DNA from: Anaerolineae bacterium
GTDB lineage: Bacteria > Chloroflexota > Anaerolineae > 4572-78 > J111
Length of the DNA: 64,000 bases
Assembly (NCBI GenBank): GCA_023382535.1
Contig: JAHDWA010000017.1
Coordinates: 122,659 to 186,658, forward strand
Reading direction: 5' to 3'
Made by a program: the position numbers and the translations under genes. Numbering within the stretch: position 1 is the first letter of the stretch; the number at the start of each line of letters is the position of its first letter. Under the pieces are notes generated by a model that saw nothing but the letters and a program-made list of their open reading frames with translations, was not told the DNA's origin and searched no databases. Shown here piece by piece: positions 8,685 through 15,674 of this stretch.

Positions 8685-9758
8685 TCAAAAAATTGACGTA
8701 AAAATCTGATGGTTAGCCCGTCGAGCCGACCGTTTTTTGGGCGCGGCTGTTGATTGAGCCAGTTCGATAGGCGACATAACGGTAGTAGCCGCGCCTTCCG
8801 TCGGTGTTTGCTCCAGGGCCGGAATGAGAGCCGGAGTGAGTTTACGCACTCGCACGGCCATATGTTTGACCACCAGGGTCTGGCTGGTTAGAGCTTTGAA
8901 ACCCAGCTCCGGTAAAACGTTTCGCCAGCCAGCTTCAAATTCTCTCAAGGCAAAATAAACGGGCAGTTGGGGTTGAGCAGCGGTTAAGCTCAAAGCAGCC
9001 TCACCCAGGGCTTCCGCATGCTCAAGCGCGTCAGGGTGAAGCAAGGTGCGCATCCAGTAGCCGCGCTTGCCGGAACGAATATGCAGCGCGCCCAGAATTT
9101 CGCCGTCCACCTCCCAAACATAGCCTTCACGTCGGCCCTGTTCGCCCCAGCGCCGTTGGGCCAAAGCCCACTGCCCCTGGGCCAGGCCTTCCGCATTTTG
9201 CACTGCCCGCGGGGCCAGGGTAGTGTACAATTTTTGTAACCCCCAGCCATCGCTGGGCCGCTGCAGCCGCAGGGGTAAGCCGGCTCGAACAGTGGTGCGA
9301 TTAATCGCCGGGTCCAGTTGATAAATATCCTCCTGGCCGTATTCAAGAAAGCCAACGTTTTTAAATAATTGCAGCTCTTCACTCTTTACCGGTAAACGAG
9401 CATAAACTCGCAAGCTGCCCTGCTCCGCCGTTTTGACGCAGACGTGGGCTAACAGCCGCTGCCAAATCGCGTGGCTGCCGTTGCCGTTGGTCAGCGCCGG
9501 GGACATGAAAACGACATCCCGCTCCGGCCGTCCTGGCCGCGACCGCACTTGAGCCAAGCCCAAACTCTTTCCATGTTCATCTTGTTGGTCAAGGATGAAG
9601 GTTGAGGGACCTGCGTGTGGCGCTAGAATAGTATCCAGCAGCACCGAGCGCAAGGGGGAGCGGGGATGCGTCAACTGCTCTTCAATGTCCAGAGGCGTCC
9701 CCACCCGCTGAAGGCGCGCCACGAGATGTGAGTCGCGCAAATGAAAGGCTTTTATCAA
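8685..9758 (-). CDS. GNAT-family N-acetyltransferase-like protein
   Basis: Protein of 357 residues with two alpha/beta halves resembling tandem acetyltransferase folds. The first spans about residues 1-135 and includes AIWQRLLAHVCVKTAEQG and VGFLEYGQEDIYQL. The second carries WEVDGEILGALHIRSGKRGYW. A classical acetyl-CoA Q/RxxGxG/A loop is not obvious, so catalysis is uncertain. A basic tail ends the protein. It is a single gene on minus; upstream lies a 355-base spacer. The fold call is moderate and the substrate is unknown. Confidence 0.6.
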   Translation of the reverse strand: MIKAFHLRDSHLVARLQRVGTPLDIEEQLTHPRSPLRSVLLDTILAPHAGPSTFILDQQDEHGKSLGLAQVRSRPGRPERDVVFMSPALTNGNGSHAIWQRLLAHVCVKTAEQGSLRVYARLPVKSEELQLFKNVGFLEYGQEDIYQLDPAINRTTVRAGLPLRLQRPSDGWGLQKLYTTLAPRAVQNAEGLAQGQWALAQRRWGEQGRREGYVWEVDGEILGALHIRSGKRGYWMRTLLHPDALEHAEALGEAALSLTAAQPQLPVYFALREFEAGWRNVLPELGFKALTSQTLVVKHMAVRVRKLTPALIPALEQTPTEGAATTVMSPIELAQSTAAPKKRSARRANHQIFTSIF

Positions 9759-10113
9759 CGCTTAATTCTCAATTAGCAATTAGCAGTTTGCTATCGTGAT
9801 AATCCCTGGCTAATCTGCTTAAGGATCATCGCCGATTGCTTTATAATTGTACCTGAGATGAGGGCACTTTGCAAGTAAAAAATTTTTAACATCCCTGGAA
9901 TGATTGGGCCAAATTCGCCAAACCCTGATATTATGTTCCACAAATCTGCTTAGTTATGGTATACTGGTTTCAGCCGTGCACAGCATTTTAAAGCGTAATG
10001 CGTAAAACGTGAGGCCATAATAAATAATTTTACGCATCACGCATCACGTTTTATGGTTCACCTCATCATTCAGACGTGGCAGCAAATCTAAAATTATAGA
10101 TGGAGGCGTCTCG
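9759..10113. other. 355-base gene-free spacer
   Basis: Divergent spacer between the minus-strand GNAT and the plus-strand glycosidase-like gene. Apart from the TGCGTAA-word inverted repeat at 9990-10055 I see only AT-richer sequence. No convincing paired -35/-10 was found for either gene. Confidence 0.5.
9990..10055. repeat. ATGCGTAA-word inverted repeat, copy 1
   Basis: The left arm AAAGCGTAATGCGTAAAACG is answered by the right arm ACGCATCACGCATCACGTTT around about 28 bases. The same words recur at 31612-31684 and, as GTTGCGTGTTGCGTAA, at 60201-60253. Confidence 0.8.
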
Positions 10114-12273
10114 ATGGCCCTGGTCAAGATTTCAGCCGATAAACGTTACCTGGTCAATCCCAAAGGCCAGTCTTTTTTTGCGCTAGGGGTTAATTATGCC
10201 GGTTATTTTGACCGGGCCTGGAAGATGTGGGAATCCGCCCTGTTTGACCCGGCTCTTATTGCCCGCGATTTTCGCAAGGCCCAGGACAGCGGCTTCAACA
10301 CCATTCGCCTGTTTGTGCATGCCGCTCTGGCCGAGGACATTCGTAAAGAAAACTTTGCCAAGCTCGATCAGGTCTTGTCGCTGGCCCAGGATCACCAACT
10401 GCTGGTGCTGCTAACCCTAAACGACGCCCACTGGCTGGATTTGGGGCGGGTCGGCCAACTGGATGCTAAAATTGCGGCTCGCTATAAAGATGTGCCGACA
10501 GTCATGGCCTATGACCTGGAAAACGAGCCGGTTTTTTATAATCTGGTCGGGGCCATTTATCCCAAAAATTTGCGCCCGCCCATTCACACCAGCCAACTGG
10601 TTGACCAATACGGTGTGCGGGTCAGCCGGGCCGAAGCTGCCGATCTGCAGCGCCGCCGCCAGATCCCGGCCCATCTCGACGCCGATACCGCTTTTTACTA
10701 TATCAACGCGCTCCGCATTTTCCTGGAATACGACACCGCCGCCAATGCCTTTGTTCGCCGGGGCAAGGGCACCATTGTGGATTTTATGCTTTCCGGCGAA
10801 GCGGCCCCCTGGTACAACTTTATTGAAGTCCTGGACAAAACGGTCGAAGCCTGGCTGCGCGCCCGGATTGACCCGATCCGCGCCGCCGGCAGCACCCATT
10901 TGCTCACGGTCGGTTGGAACTGGCTGCAATTCGCTTCTCTGCCGGCCAACCGCCTGCTGGATTTCCAGGAGTACCATCACTACGACGCGATCACCTTGAG
11001 CGGCTTTAACACCAATGTGGCTCACCTGAACGGGCTGCGCCGGGCTTTTCCCAAGCATCCCATCATCTTCGGCGAGTTTGGCTGGAGCAACCAATCCAGC
11101 GCCGACCCGCGCCAGAGCCAGCCGGTTCACCCCAGCCTGACCGCCCTCTACGAAGCCGCAACTTATGCCCACCTGCGAGCCAATGCTTTTGCCGGCGGGT
11201 TCAAGTGGATGCTGAATAATGTCCAGGCTCCTGAAAACCCCTACCAGGCCAGTTTTGGGGTTTTCAGCGCGGGCGACCAGCCCAAACCTATCCGTGATCT
11301 GGTGCTGCGCTTCAGCCAGGATTGGCCGCCGGTCGAGCAGCCCACTACCCTCACCGTCAAGCGCGACCTGGAGAGCAGTTTTTCCTACCGTTTCGACGTG
11401 CCCCAGCAGACAAGCATAGGCGGTTATATTTACCAGGATGAAGCCGTCCGCTGGCAGGCCGACAGCGGGCTGGCCCACTGCTTTATCAGGCAAGACGCGC
11501 AGGGCCTGCTCATTGACGCACAGGGCGCCGGCCGCTTGTCCGTTGACCCCTGGGACCTTATCCCCACCTGGAACCGCGCCCGTGAGACCGATGTCTACCG
11601 GCTCTATCCTGACCGCCAGCGCACCAAACAGCAGACCTTTGCCCCCGGCCAGAGCGTCGAGTTAGATGTTCGGGCCGGCACGCAATATTTGGTAGCGATG
11701 GGCAAAGAGATCGTAGTCCCGCCCCCCACCGACGGCCCCACCCCCAAACCAGGCGAGCATGTCCTGCTGCTGGCCGATTTTGAAGCCTATGCCCCGGCAG
11801 TGCTCAAATACATCCGCCGTTTTGCCCCTGATTTGACCTTTGCCGCCGAGGAGGCCGGCGAGCGCTGGGCCTACATCACCGTCATCGCCCCCTCGGAGCA
11901 GATTTCTGAGGCCCGGCTGGACGCGATGCGCGGCGCGGGCGCGCTGCTGGTCGAGCGGGTGATCGGTGCGACCCCCCAAGCCACCCAAACCATTCTGGAC
12001 GGAATGGCTCAGCGCAGCCAGCGCTTTTTGACGGGCTTGCCGCCCACTCCTCCCCAGGAAGAACCTCCCACCGATTCCCCGGAGCCGCCCCCTGACGACG
12101 GCGTCCAGGACAGCTACGTTGTCCAGTCCGGTGATACGCTCAGCAAAATCGCCTTGAAGCTCTATGGCCAGGCCGCTTTGTGGACACTTATTTTCGAGGC
12201 CAACCGCGACAAGCTGGCCAATCCCAGTCTAATCCGGGTAGGGATGGAATTGCGCATTCCAGAACGAGTATAA
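10114..12273 (+). CDS. Cellulase-like (GH5-type) glycosidase with C-terminal LysM
   Basis: Protein of 719 residues. The N-terminal 400 residues look like a (beta/alpha)8 glycosidase of the cellulase/mannanase clan. YDLENEP near residue 138 would supply the acid/base Glu and IIFGEFGWS near 321 the nucleophile Glu. A beta-rich middle and a Pro-rich hinge lead to a small alpha/beta unit (about residues 545-640). A second Pro-rich hinge precedes a LysM domain (VVQSGDTLSKIALKLYGQ, about 667-718). LysM normally binds peptidoglycan or chitin, yet there is no signal peptide or membrane anchor at the N-terminus. Substrate and location are therefore unresolved. A hairpin repeat follows at once. Confidence 0.75.
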   Translation: MALVKISADKRYLVNPKGQSFFALGVNYAGYFDRAWKMWESALFDPALIARDFRKAQDSGFNTIRLFVHAALAEDIRKENFAKLDQVLSLAQDHQLLVLLTLNDAHWLDLGRVGQLDAKIAARYKDVPTVMAYDLENEPVFYNLVGAIYPKNLRPPIHTSQLVDQYGVRVSRAEAADLQRRRQIPAHLDADTAFYYINALRIFLEYDTAANAFVRRGKGTIVDFMLSGEAAPWYNFIEVLDKTVEAWLRARIDPIRAAGSTHLLTVGWNWLQFASLPANRLLDFQEYHHYDAITLSGFNTNVAHLNGLRRAFPKHPIIFGEFGWSNQSSADPRQSQPVHPSLTALYEAATYAHLRANAFAGGFKWMLNNVQAPENPYQASFGVFSAGDQPKPIRDLVLRFSQDWPPVEQPTTLTVKRDLESSFSYRFDVPQQTSIGGYIYQDEAVRWQADSGLAHCFIRQDAQGLLIDAQGAGRLSVDPWDLIPTWNRARETDVYRLYPDRQRTKQQTFAPGQSVELDVRAGTQYLVAMGKEIVVPPPTDGPTPKPGEHVLLLADFEAYAPAVLKYIRRFAPDLTFAAEEAGERWAYITVIAPSEQISEARLDAMRGAGALLVERVIGATPQATQTILDGMAQRSQRFLTGLPPTPPQEEPPTDSPEPPPDDGVQDSYVVQSGDTLSKIALKLYGQAALWTLIFEANRDKLANPSLIRVGMELRIPERV

Positions 12274-12290
12274 ATGAAAAGGTACTACTC

Positions 12291-12337
12291 AGGTGACTGG
12301 CACTTTTCTCCTGGAGCTAACCAAGTGCCAGTCACCT
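12291..12337. repeat. CAGGTGACTGGCACTT hairpin repeat, copy 2
   Basis: Near-perfect arms AGGTGACTGGCACTT and AAGTGCCAGTCACCT enclose about 17 bases and are followed by CCTGAACAGTTACA. It lies 18 bases after the glycosidase-like stop codon and could also serve as a weak transcript end, but has no T-run. Confidence 0.85.
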
Positions 12338-12408
12338 TTAGCCTGAACAGTTACAATGAAAATATCTGACTACTGGCTACTGTCTACTACTTTCAAGGAG
12401 ATCACAAG

Positions 12409-12861
12409 ATGTCGAAACCCTTTGCGCTGCTTTTCGGCGGAGTCATTGCCGTTATCCTGTTAGGCTTGTACACCTTTACTATGATTTATATGATCAACGT
12501 GGCCCGTTGCGTCTCTGGCGGGACCTGCCAGGCGGGGGATATTCCGTCCGGGGTCATTTTTGTGCATACGACCGTAGCCGGGTTGGTCTCGGCCCTGGTT
12601 GTGGCCGAACTTGCCACGACCAAACCGGGGGAGGCTCCAGGGGCTAAAACATTAACTTCCGACTTGAGCGAAAGCTCTAAACGGATTACCGCTTACATTG
12701 CCGGGGGATACGTTTTGGTCTGGATCATTTCGGGACTGGCAGCCTTGATTACCGGCTCGATGTTATACCCTGATGCCGTCACCACGTTAACCGATGCCGG
12801 GACCACCTGGCTGGGCATTGCCGTCGCTGCCGCTTACTCCTACTTTGGGATTAGACCGTAA
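12409..12861 (+). CDS. Small four-helix membrane protein of unknown function
   Basis: Protein of 150 residues with about four hydrophobic segments: residues 5-30, 48-66, 88-112 and 126-147. A short Cys-containing loop (RCVSGGTCQAG) follows the first helix. I recognise no family. The start is supported by AAGGAG eleven bases upstream. It lies 54 bases before tyrS on the same strand, so the two may be co-transcribed, but nothing links the functions. Confidence 0.7.
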   Translation: MSKPFALLFGGVIAVILLGLYTFTMIYMINVARCVSGGTCQAGDIPSGVIFVHTTVAGLVSALVVAELATTKPGEAPGAKTLTSDLSESSKRITAYIAGGYVLVWIISGLAALITGSMLYPDAVTTLTDAGTTWLGIAVAAAYSYFGIRP

Positions 12862-12915
12862 CAGGTTATAATGCCCCAACTTAAACAAAAGTGAAGGAAT
12901 TGTCTGGTAACGATT

Positions 12916-14187
12916 ATGAGCGACAACGCTTTTGATATTCTCCAGGAGCGCGGCTTTATCGCCCAGGTGACGGATGAGGATGCTGTTCGCAAGATGTTAG
13001 GTGAGGAACAAATCACCTTTTATGTCGGTTTCGACGGCACGGCCGACAGCATGCACGCCGGCCACCTGGTCCCTGTGATGGCCATGATGCACTTGCAGCG
13101 AGCGGGCCACCGGCCGATTGGCCTGGTCGGCGGCGGCACGACCATGGTCGGCGATCCCAGCGGCAAAACCGAGATGCGCCAGATGCTTTCCGCAGAGAAC
13201 ATCGAGGCTAATGCCCGCAAACTCCACGCCCAGCTCAACCATTATCTGCACTTTGACGAGGGCAGGGCTATTCCTGAAAATAACGCCAGGTGGCTGCTGG
13301 ACCTCAAATATATTCCCTTTCTGCGCGAGATTGGCCGCCATTTTAGTGTCAATCGCATGCTGGCCGCCGAAGCCTACAAACTGCGCCTGGAGCGGGGCTT
13401 GAGTTTCATCGAGTTTAACTACCAACTGCTGCAAGCCTACGATTTCCTGGAACTCTATCGCCGTTACGGCTGCACGATGCAGATGGGCGGCGACGACCAG
13501 TGGAGCAACCTGCTGGCCGGCGTAGATTTAATCCGCCGGGTTGAGGGGGCGACGGCCCAGGCCATGACCTACCACTTGTTGACGACGGCCGACGGGGCCA
13601 AGATGGGCAAAACCGCCGCCGGGGCGGTCTGGCTGGACCCTGAGAGACTCAGCCCCTACGATTATTACCAGTACTGGATCAACTGCGATGACCGCGATGT
13701 TGGGAAACTGCTGAAAATCTTCACCTTTTTGCCGGTCGCGGAGATCAACCGGCTGGCTGCCCTCGAAGGGGCCGAACTGCGCGAAGCCAAGCGGGTTTTG
13801 GCTTTTGAAGCAACCAAAATTACCCACGGTGAAGAAGCAGCGCGCGCTGCTGAGGAGTCGGCACGGGCCGTCTTTGGACAAGTAAAGCTTGATAGTGCAC
13901 TCTCTCTGCAAATTGAAGCGGAAGTGGTCCGTGCTATACCTACTACTAATTTGTCTCGCGCCCGTCTAGAACAAGGACTAGGTGTTTTGGAAATTTTTGC
14001 TGAGACTGGCCTGACACAATCTCGTAGTGAAGCCAGGCGTATGGTGCAGCAAGGTGGAATCTATGTGAACGATCAAAGGATTGATGAAGTTGAAGCTGTC
14101 TTGACTCCAGCCCATCTAACGCCACAGGGTATTTTACTTCGAGCTGGCAAGAAAAAGTATCACCGGCTAATTATTGAAGGGGAATAA
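12916..14187 (+). CDS. tyrS: Tyrosyl-tRNA synthetase
   Basis: Charges tRNA-Tyr in the cytosol. The class I HIGH box is HAGH near residue 46 and the second signature is AKMGKT near residue 229, the variant seen in bacterial TyrRS. The tyrosine-binding QMGGDDQWSN is between them. A C-terminal S4 RNA-binding domain (LTQSRSEARRMVQQGGIYVN) occupies about residues 355-420. The length of 423 residues is typical. Only 54 bases separate it from the preceding gene, so there is no room for a T-box leader. A mobile-element-like repeat begins 11 bases after its stop. Confidence 0.97.
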   Translation: MSDNAFDILQERGFIAQVTDEDAVRKMLGEEQITFYVGFDGTADSMHAGHLVPVMAMMHLQRAGHRPIGLVGGGTTMVGDPSGKTEMRQMLSAENIEANARKLHAQLNHYLHFDEGRAIPENNARWLLDLKYIPFLREIGRHFSVNRMLAAEAYKLRLERGLSFIEFNYQLLQAYDFLELYRRYGCTMQMGGDDQWSNLLAGVDLIRRVEGATAQAMTYHLLTTADGAKMGKTAAGAVWLDPERLSPYDYYQYWINCDDRDVGKLLKIFTFLPVAEINRLAALEGAELREAKRVLAFEATKITHGEEAARAAEESARAVFGQVKLDSALSLQIEAEVVRAIPTTNLSRARLEQGLGVLEIFAETGLTQSRSEARRMVQQGGIYVNDQRIDEVEAVLTPAHLTPQGILLRAGKKKYHRLIIEGE

Positions 14188-14197
14188 ATATCACCAC

Positions 14198-14330
14198 CAG
14201 GACTTACGCATGTCATTCTGAACGGAGCGCCGCGGAGTGAAGAATCCCTCAAAAATCTGCTTGCAAGCGTAGGTTGTACGGATTTTTCGCTCCTTCGTCG
14301 CTCAAAATGACATAGTTTGCCTAAGTCCTG
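14198..14330. mobile_element. MITE-like element with terminal inverted repeats and target duplication
   Basis: Element of 133 bases bounded by CAGGACTTACGC and GCCTAAGTCCTG, which are inverted repeats matching at 11 of 12 positions. Directly outside each end is the pentamer ACCAC (14193-14197 and 14331-14335), consistent with a 5-base target-site duplication. Subterminal GTCATT and AATGAC are also inverted, and GAAGAATC and CGCTCCTTCGTCGCT words lie inside. It has no coding capacity, so any mobility would need a transposase from elsewhere. Confidence 0.8.
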
Positions 14331-14391
14331 ACCACCATATTCTGATTAAGGTTAACAGACGGTCTTCGACGGTCGGCAGTCCGCGGTCATT

Positions 14392-14478
14392 AAAAAAAGT
14401 GGTTGCCCCGGAGGGTACCCGGGGCAACCGACTTGAGGAGGGGAGGAAAACAACAAGAGGACCATTGCCGCCTGTTGT
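14392..14478 (-). ncRNA. Candidate small RNA A (C-rich, terminator-ended)
   Basis: Predicted transcript of about 87 nt defined by its own promoter (14485-14513) and an intrinsic terminator. The terminator is a 10-bp stem GGTTGCCCCG/CGGGGCAACC at 14401-14429 followed by seven T on the minus strand. The single-stranded part holds CTTGTTGTTTTCCTCCCCTC, framed by CTTG and CAAG that could close a short stem and present the C-rich loop. CCUCC is complementary to Shine-Dalgarno AGGAGG, so a trans-acting antisense role is possible. There is no open frame of note. It pairs with a sister unit 135 bases away. I recognise no named RNA family. Confidence 0.7.
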
Positions 14479-14484
14479 GGAAAA

Positions 14485-14513
14485 GTTATACCCGGCGCTA
14501 CTCTCTTTGTCAA
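14485..14513 (-). promoter_or_regulatory. Promoter of candidate small RNA A
   Basis: On the minus strand, TTGACA at 14508-14513, a 17-base spacer and TATAAC at 14485-14490. This is near-consensus for the housekeeping sigma factor. Confidence 0.75.
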
Positions 14514-14526
14514 GCAGGTTGGTCTT

Positions 14527-14613
14527 AAAAACAGATGACCCCGGGCGGGGGCAGCGCCGGGGTCATCCTATTAAGGAGGGAGGCAAACAACAAGAAAGGA
14601 GAGAAATGCCTTG
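14527..14613 (-). ncRNA. Candidate small RNA B (paralogue of A)
   Basis: Predicted transcript of about 87 nt from the promoter at 14620-14648 to a terminator with 9-bp stem TGACCCCGG/CCGGGGTCA at 14536-14565 and a TTTTT run. It shares the core CTTGTTGTTT-G-CCTCCCTCCT with unit A. The terminator stem sequences differ from those of A while the structure is kept, which is the pattern expected of selection on RNA. It starts within about 35 bases of the end of rsmA on the same strand. Confidence 0.7.
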
Positions 14614-14619
14614 TGAAAT

Positions 14620-14648
14620 AATATACAATCATTTCTTGTTTTTGTCAA
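14620..14648 (-). promoter_or_regulatory. Promoter of candidate small RNA B, overlapping the rsmA stop codon
   Basis: On the minus strand, TTGACA at 14643-14648, a 17-base spacer and TATATT at 14620-14625. The TGA stop codon of rsmA (14645-14647) lies inside the -35 hexamer. Confidence 0.75.
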
Positions 14649-15598
14649 GTGGAATGCAAAATTCTCTGATTTGGCTCGTCGGGAAAAGACGGGCTTCTCA
14701 AAACTTCGGCCAAGCGGCCCCACTCCTCTAAACTCAAGGTTTCGGCCCGCCGGGTCGGGTCAACATTAGCCCTGTTCAAGGCCTCGACAACTTGAGGCAT
14801 AGGTTTGGCCAGGCCCGCCGCCAGTGAGTTTTTTAACTGTTTCCGTTTTTGTCCAAAACCGGCTTTGACTACCCGGAAAAAATGATCAGTATCAGCCACA
14901 GCAATGGCTGGCTGAGCAAAAGTGTCAATGCGCACTACGGCGGAGTCTACTTTGGGGGCGGGATAAAACGCGCCCGCCGGGATGTGATGGACCAGCGTAG
15001 GCTGTCCGTAAAATTGCACACTGACGGCCAGCAAGCTCATTTGCCCCGGCTTGGCCACCATCCGCTGCGCCACCTCCTTCTGGACGGTGACCACGACCCG
15101 CTCCGGTTGGGGAGTCGCCTCTAACAGGTCACGGATCACGGCCGAGGTGATGTAGTAGGGCAGATTGGCGACAACTTTGTAGGCGGGGGATGGGGGCCGG
15201 GAGCCGGAAATTGGCTCTTGATCATTGACTATTGACTGTTGGCTATTAACTGTTGACCGTTCTTCGGCGCCCTCCGTTGAGCGGATTAAACTGCTCAAAT
15301 CGGTCTGCAAAATGTCGGCTTCAACCACCGTTAAATTTGTGAGGTAGCCATACTCATTTTTGAGCAGATTGACCATGTGTGGGTCGAGTTCGACGGCAAT
15401 CACCCGTCCGGCTTGCTCCGCCAGCAGGTGCGTCAGTGTGCCGGGGCCGGGGCCGATCTCTAAAACGGTGTCCGCAGGAGTCAGCCCGGCAGCATCAACA
15501 ATTTTAGCCAGGTGAACCGGATCGGCTAAAAAATTTTGCCCCAGTTCTTTACGGGGACGGAGATCGTATTTTTTGAGAAGGGTGGAGAGAGAGTTCAC
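14645..15598 (-). CDS. rsmA: 16S rRNA dimethyladenosine transferase (RsmA/KsgA)
   Basis: Dimethylates the two adjacent adenosines in the 3'-terminal helix of 16S rRNA. Visible motifs are RKELGQNFL near the start, the SAM-binding LEIGPGPGTLT near residue 48 and the catalytic NLPYY near residue 146. I choose GTG at 15598, preceded by AGAGGA. The longer frame to 15631 would translate part of a GTAGCAGGG-type repeat. An in-frame insert of about 15 residues (about 112-126, containing STVNSQQSIVNDQ) is encoded by a TTGACTATTGAC-type word repeat just before the NLPY strand. The reading frame is intact. Confidence 0.94.
   Translation of the reverse strand: MNSLSTLLKKYDLRPRKELGQNFLADPVHLAKIVDAAGLTPADTVLEIGPGPGTLTHLLAEQAGRVIAVELDPHMVNLLKNEYGYLTNLTVVEADILQTDLSSLIRSTEGAEERSTVNSQQSIVNDQEPISGSRPPSPAYKVVANLPYYITSAVIRDLLEATPQPERVVVTVQKEVAQRMVAKPGQMSLLAVSVQFYGQPTLVHHIPAGAFYPAPKVDSAVVRIDTFAQPAIAVADTDHFFRVVKAGFGQKRKQLKNSLAAGLAKPMPQVVEALNRANVDPTRRAETLSLEEWGRLAEVLRSPSFPDEPNQRILHST
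15218..15262. repeat. TTGACTATTGAC-word repeat inside rsmA
   Basis: Tandem variants CATTGACTATTGACTGTTGG and CTATTAACTGTTGACCGTT lie within the rsmA frame. They belong to the same word family as the intergenic repeats at 18415-18482 and 40146-40198. Confidence 0.75.
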
Positions 15599-15614
15599 AG
15601 CATGTCCTCTAAAC

Positions 15615-15674
15615 AAGTAGCAGGGTAACAAAGCAGCAGATACTTGCTACCCTGCTAACTGCTACCCTGTTACT
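15615..15674. repeat. GTAGCAGGGTAAC-word inverted repeat, copy 1
   Basis: Left arm AAGTAGCAGGGTAACAAAG, right arm GCTACCCTGCTAACTGCTAC plus CCTGTTACTT. It fills the gap between the G5/3D gene and rsmA. Related copies are at 21195, 28597, 37546 (half) and 44954. Confidence 0.8.

Noticed and set aside
12862..12915. T-box or other riboswitch before tyrS
   Set aside because: Only 54 bases are available and no T-box motif is visible.
14392..14565. The two GC hairpins as simple tandem terminators of rsmA
   Set aside because: Each is preceded by its own near-consensus promoter with a 17-base spacer and by a conserved core, which plain terminators would not need.
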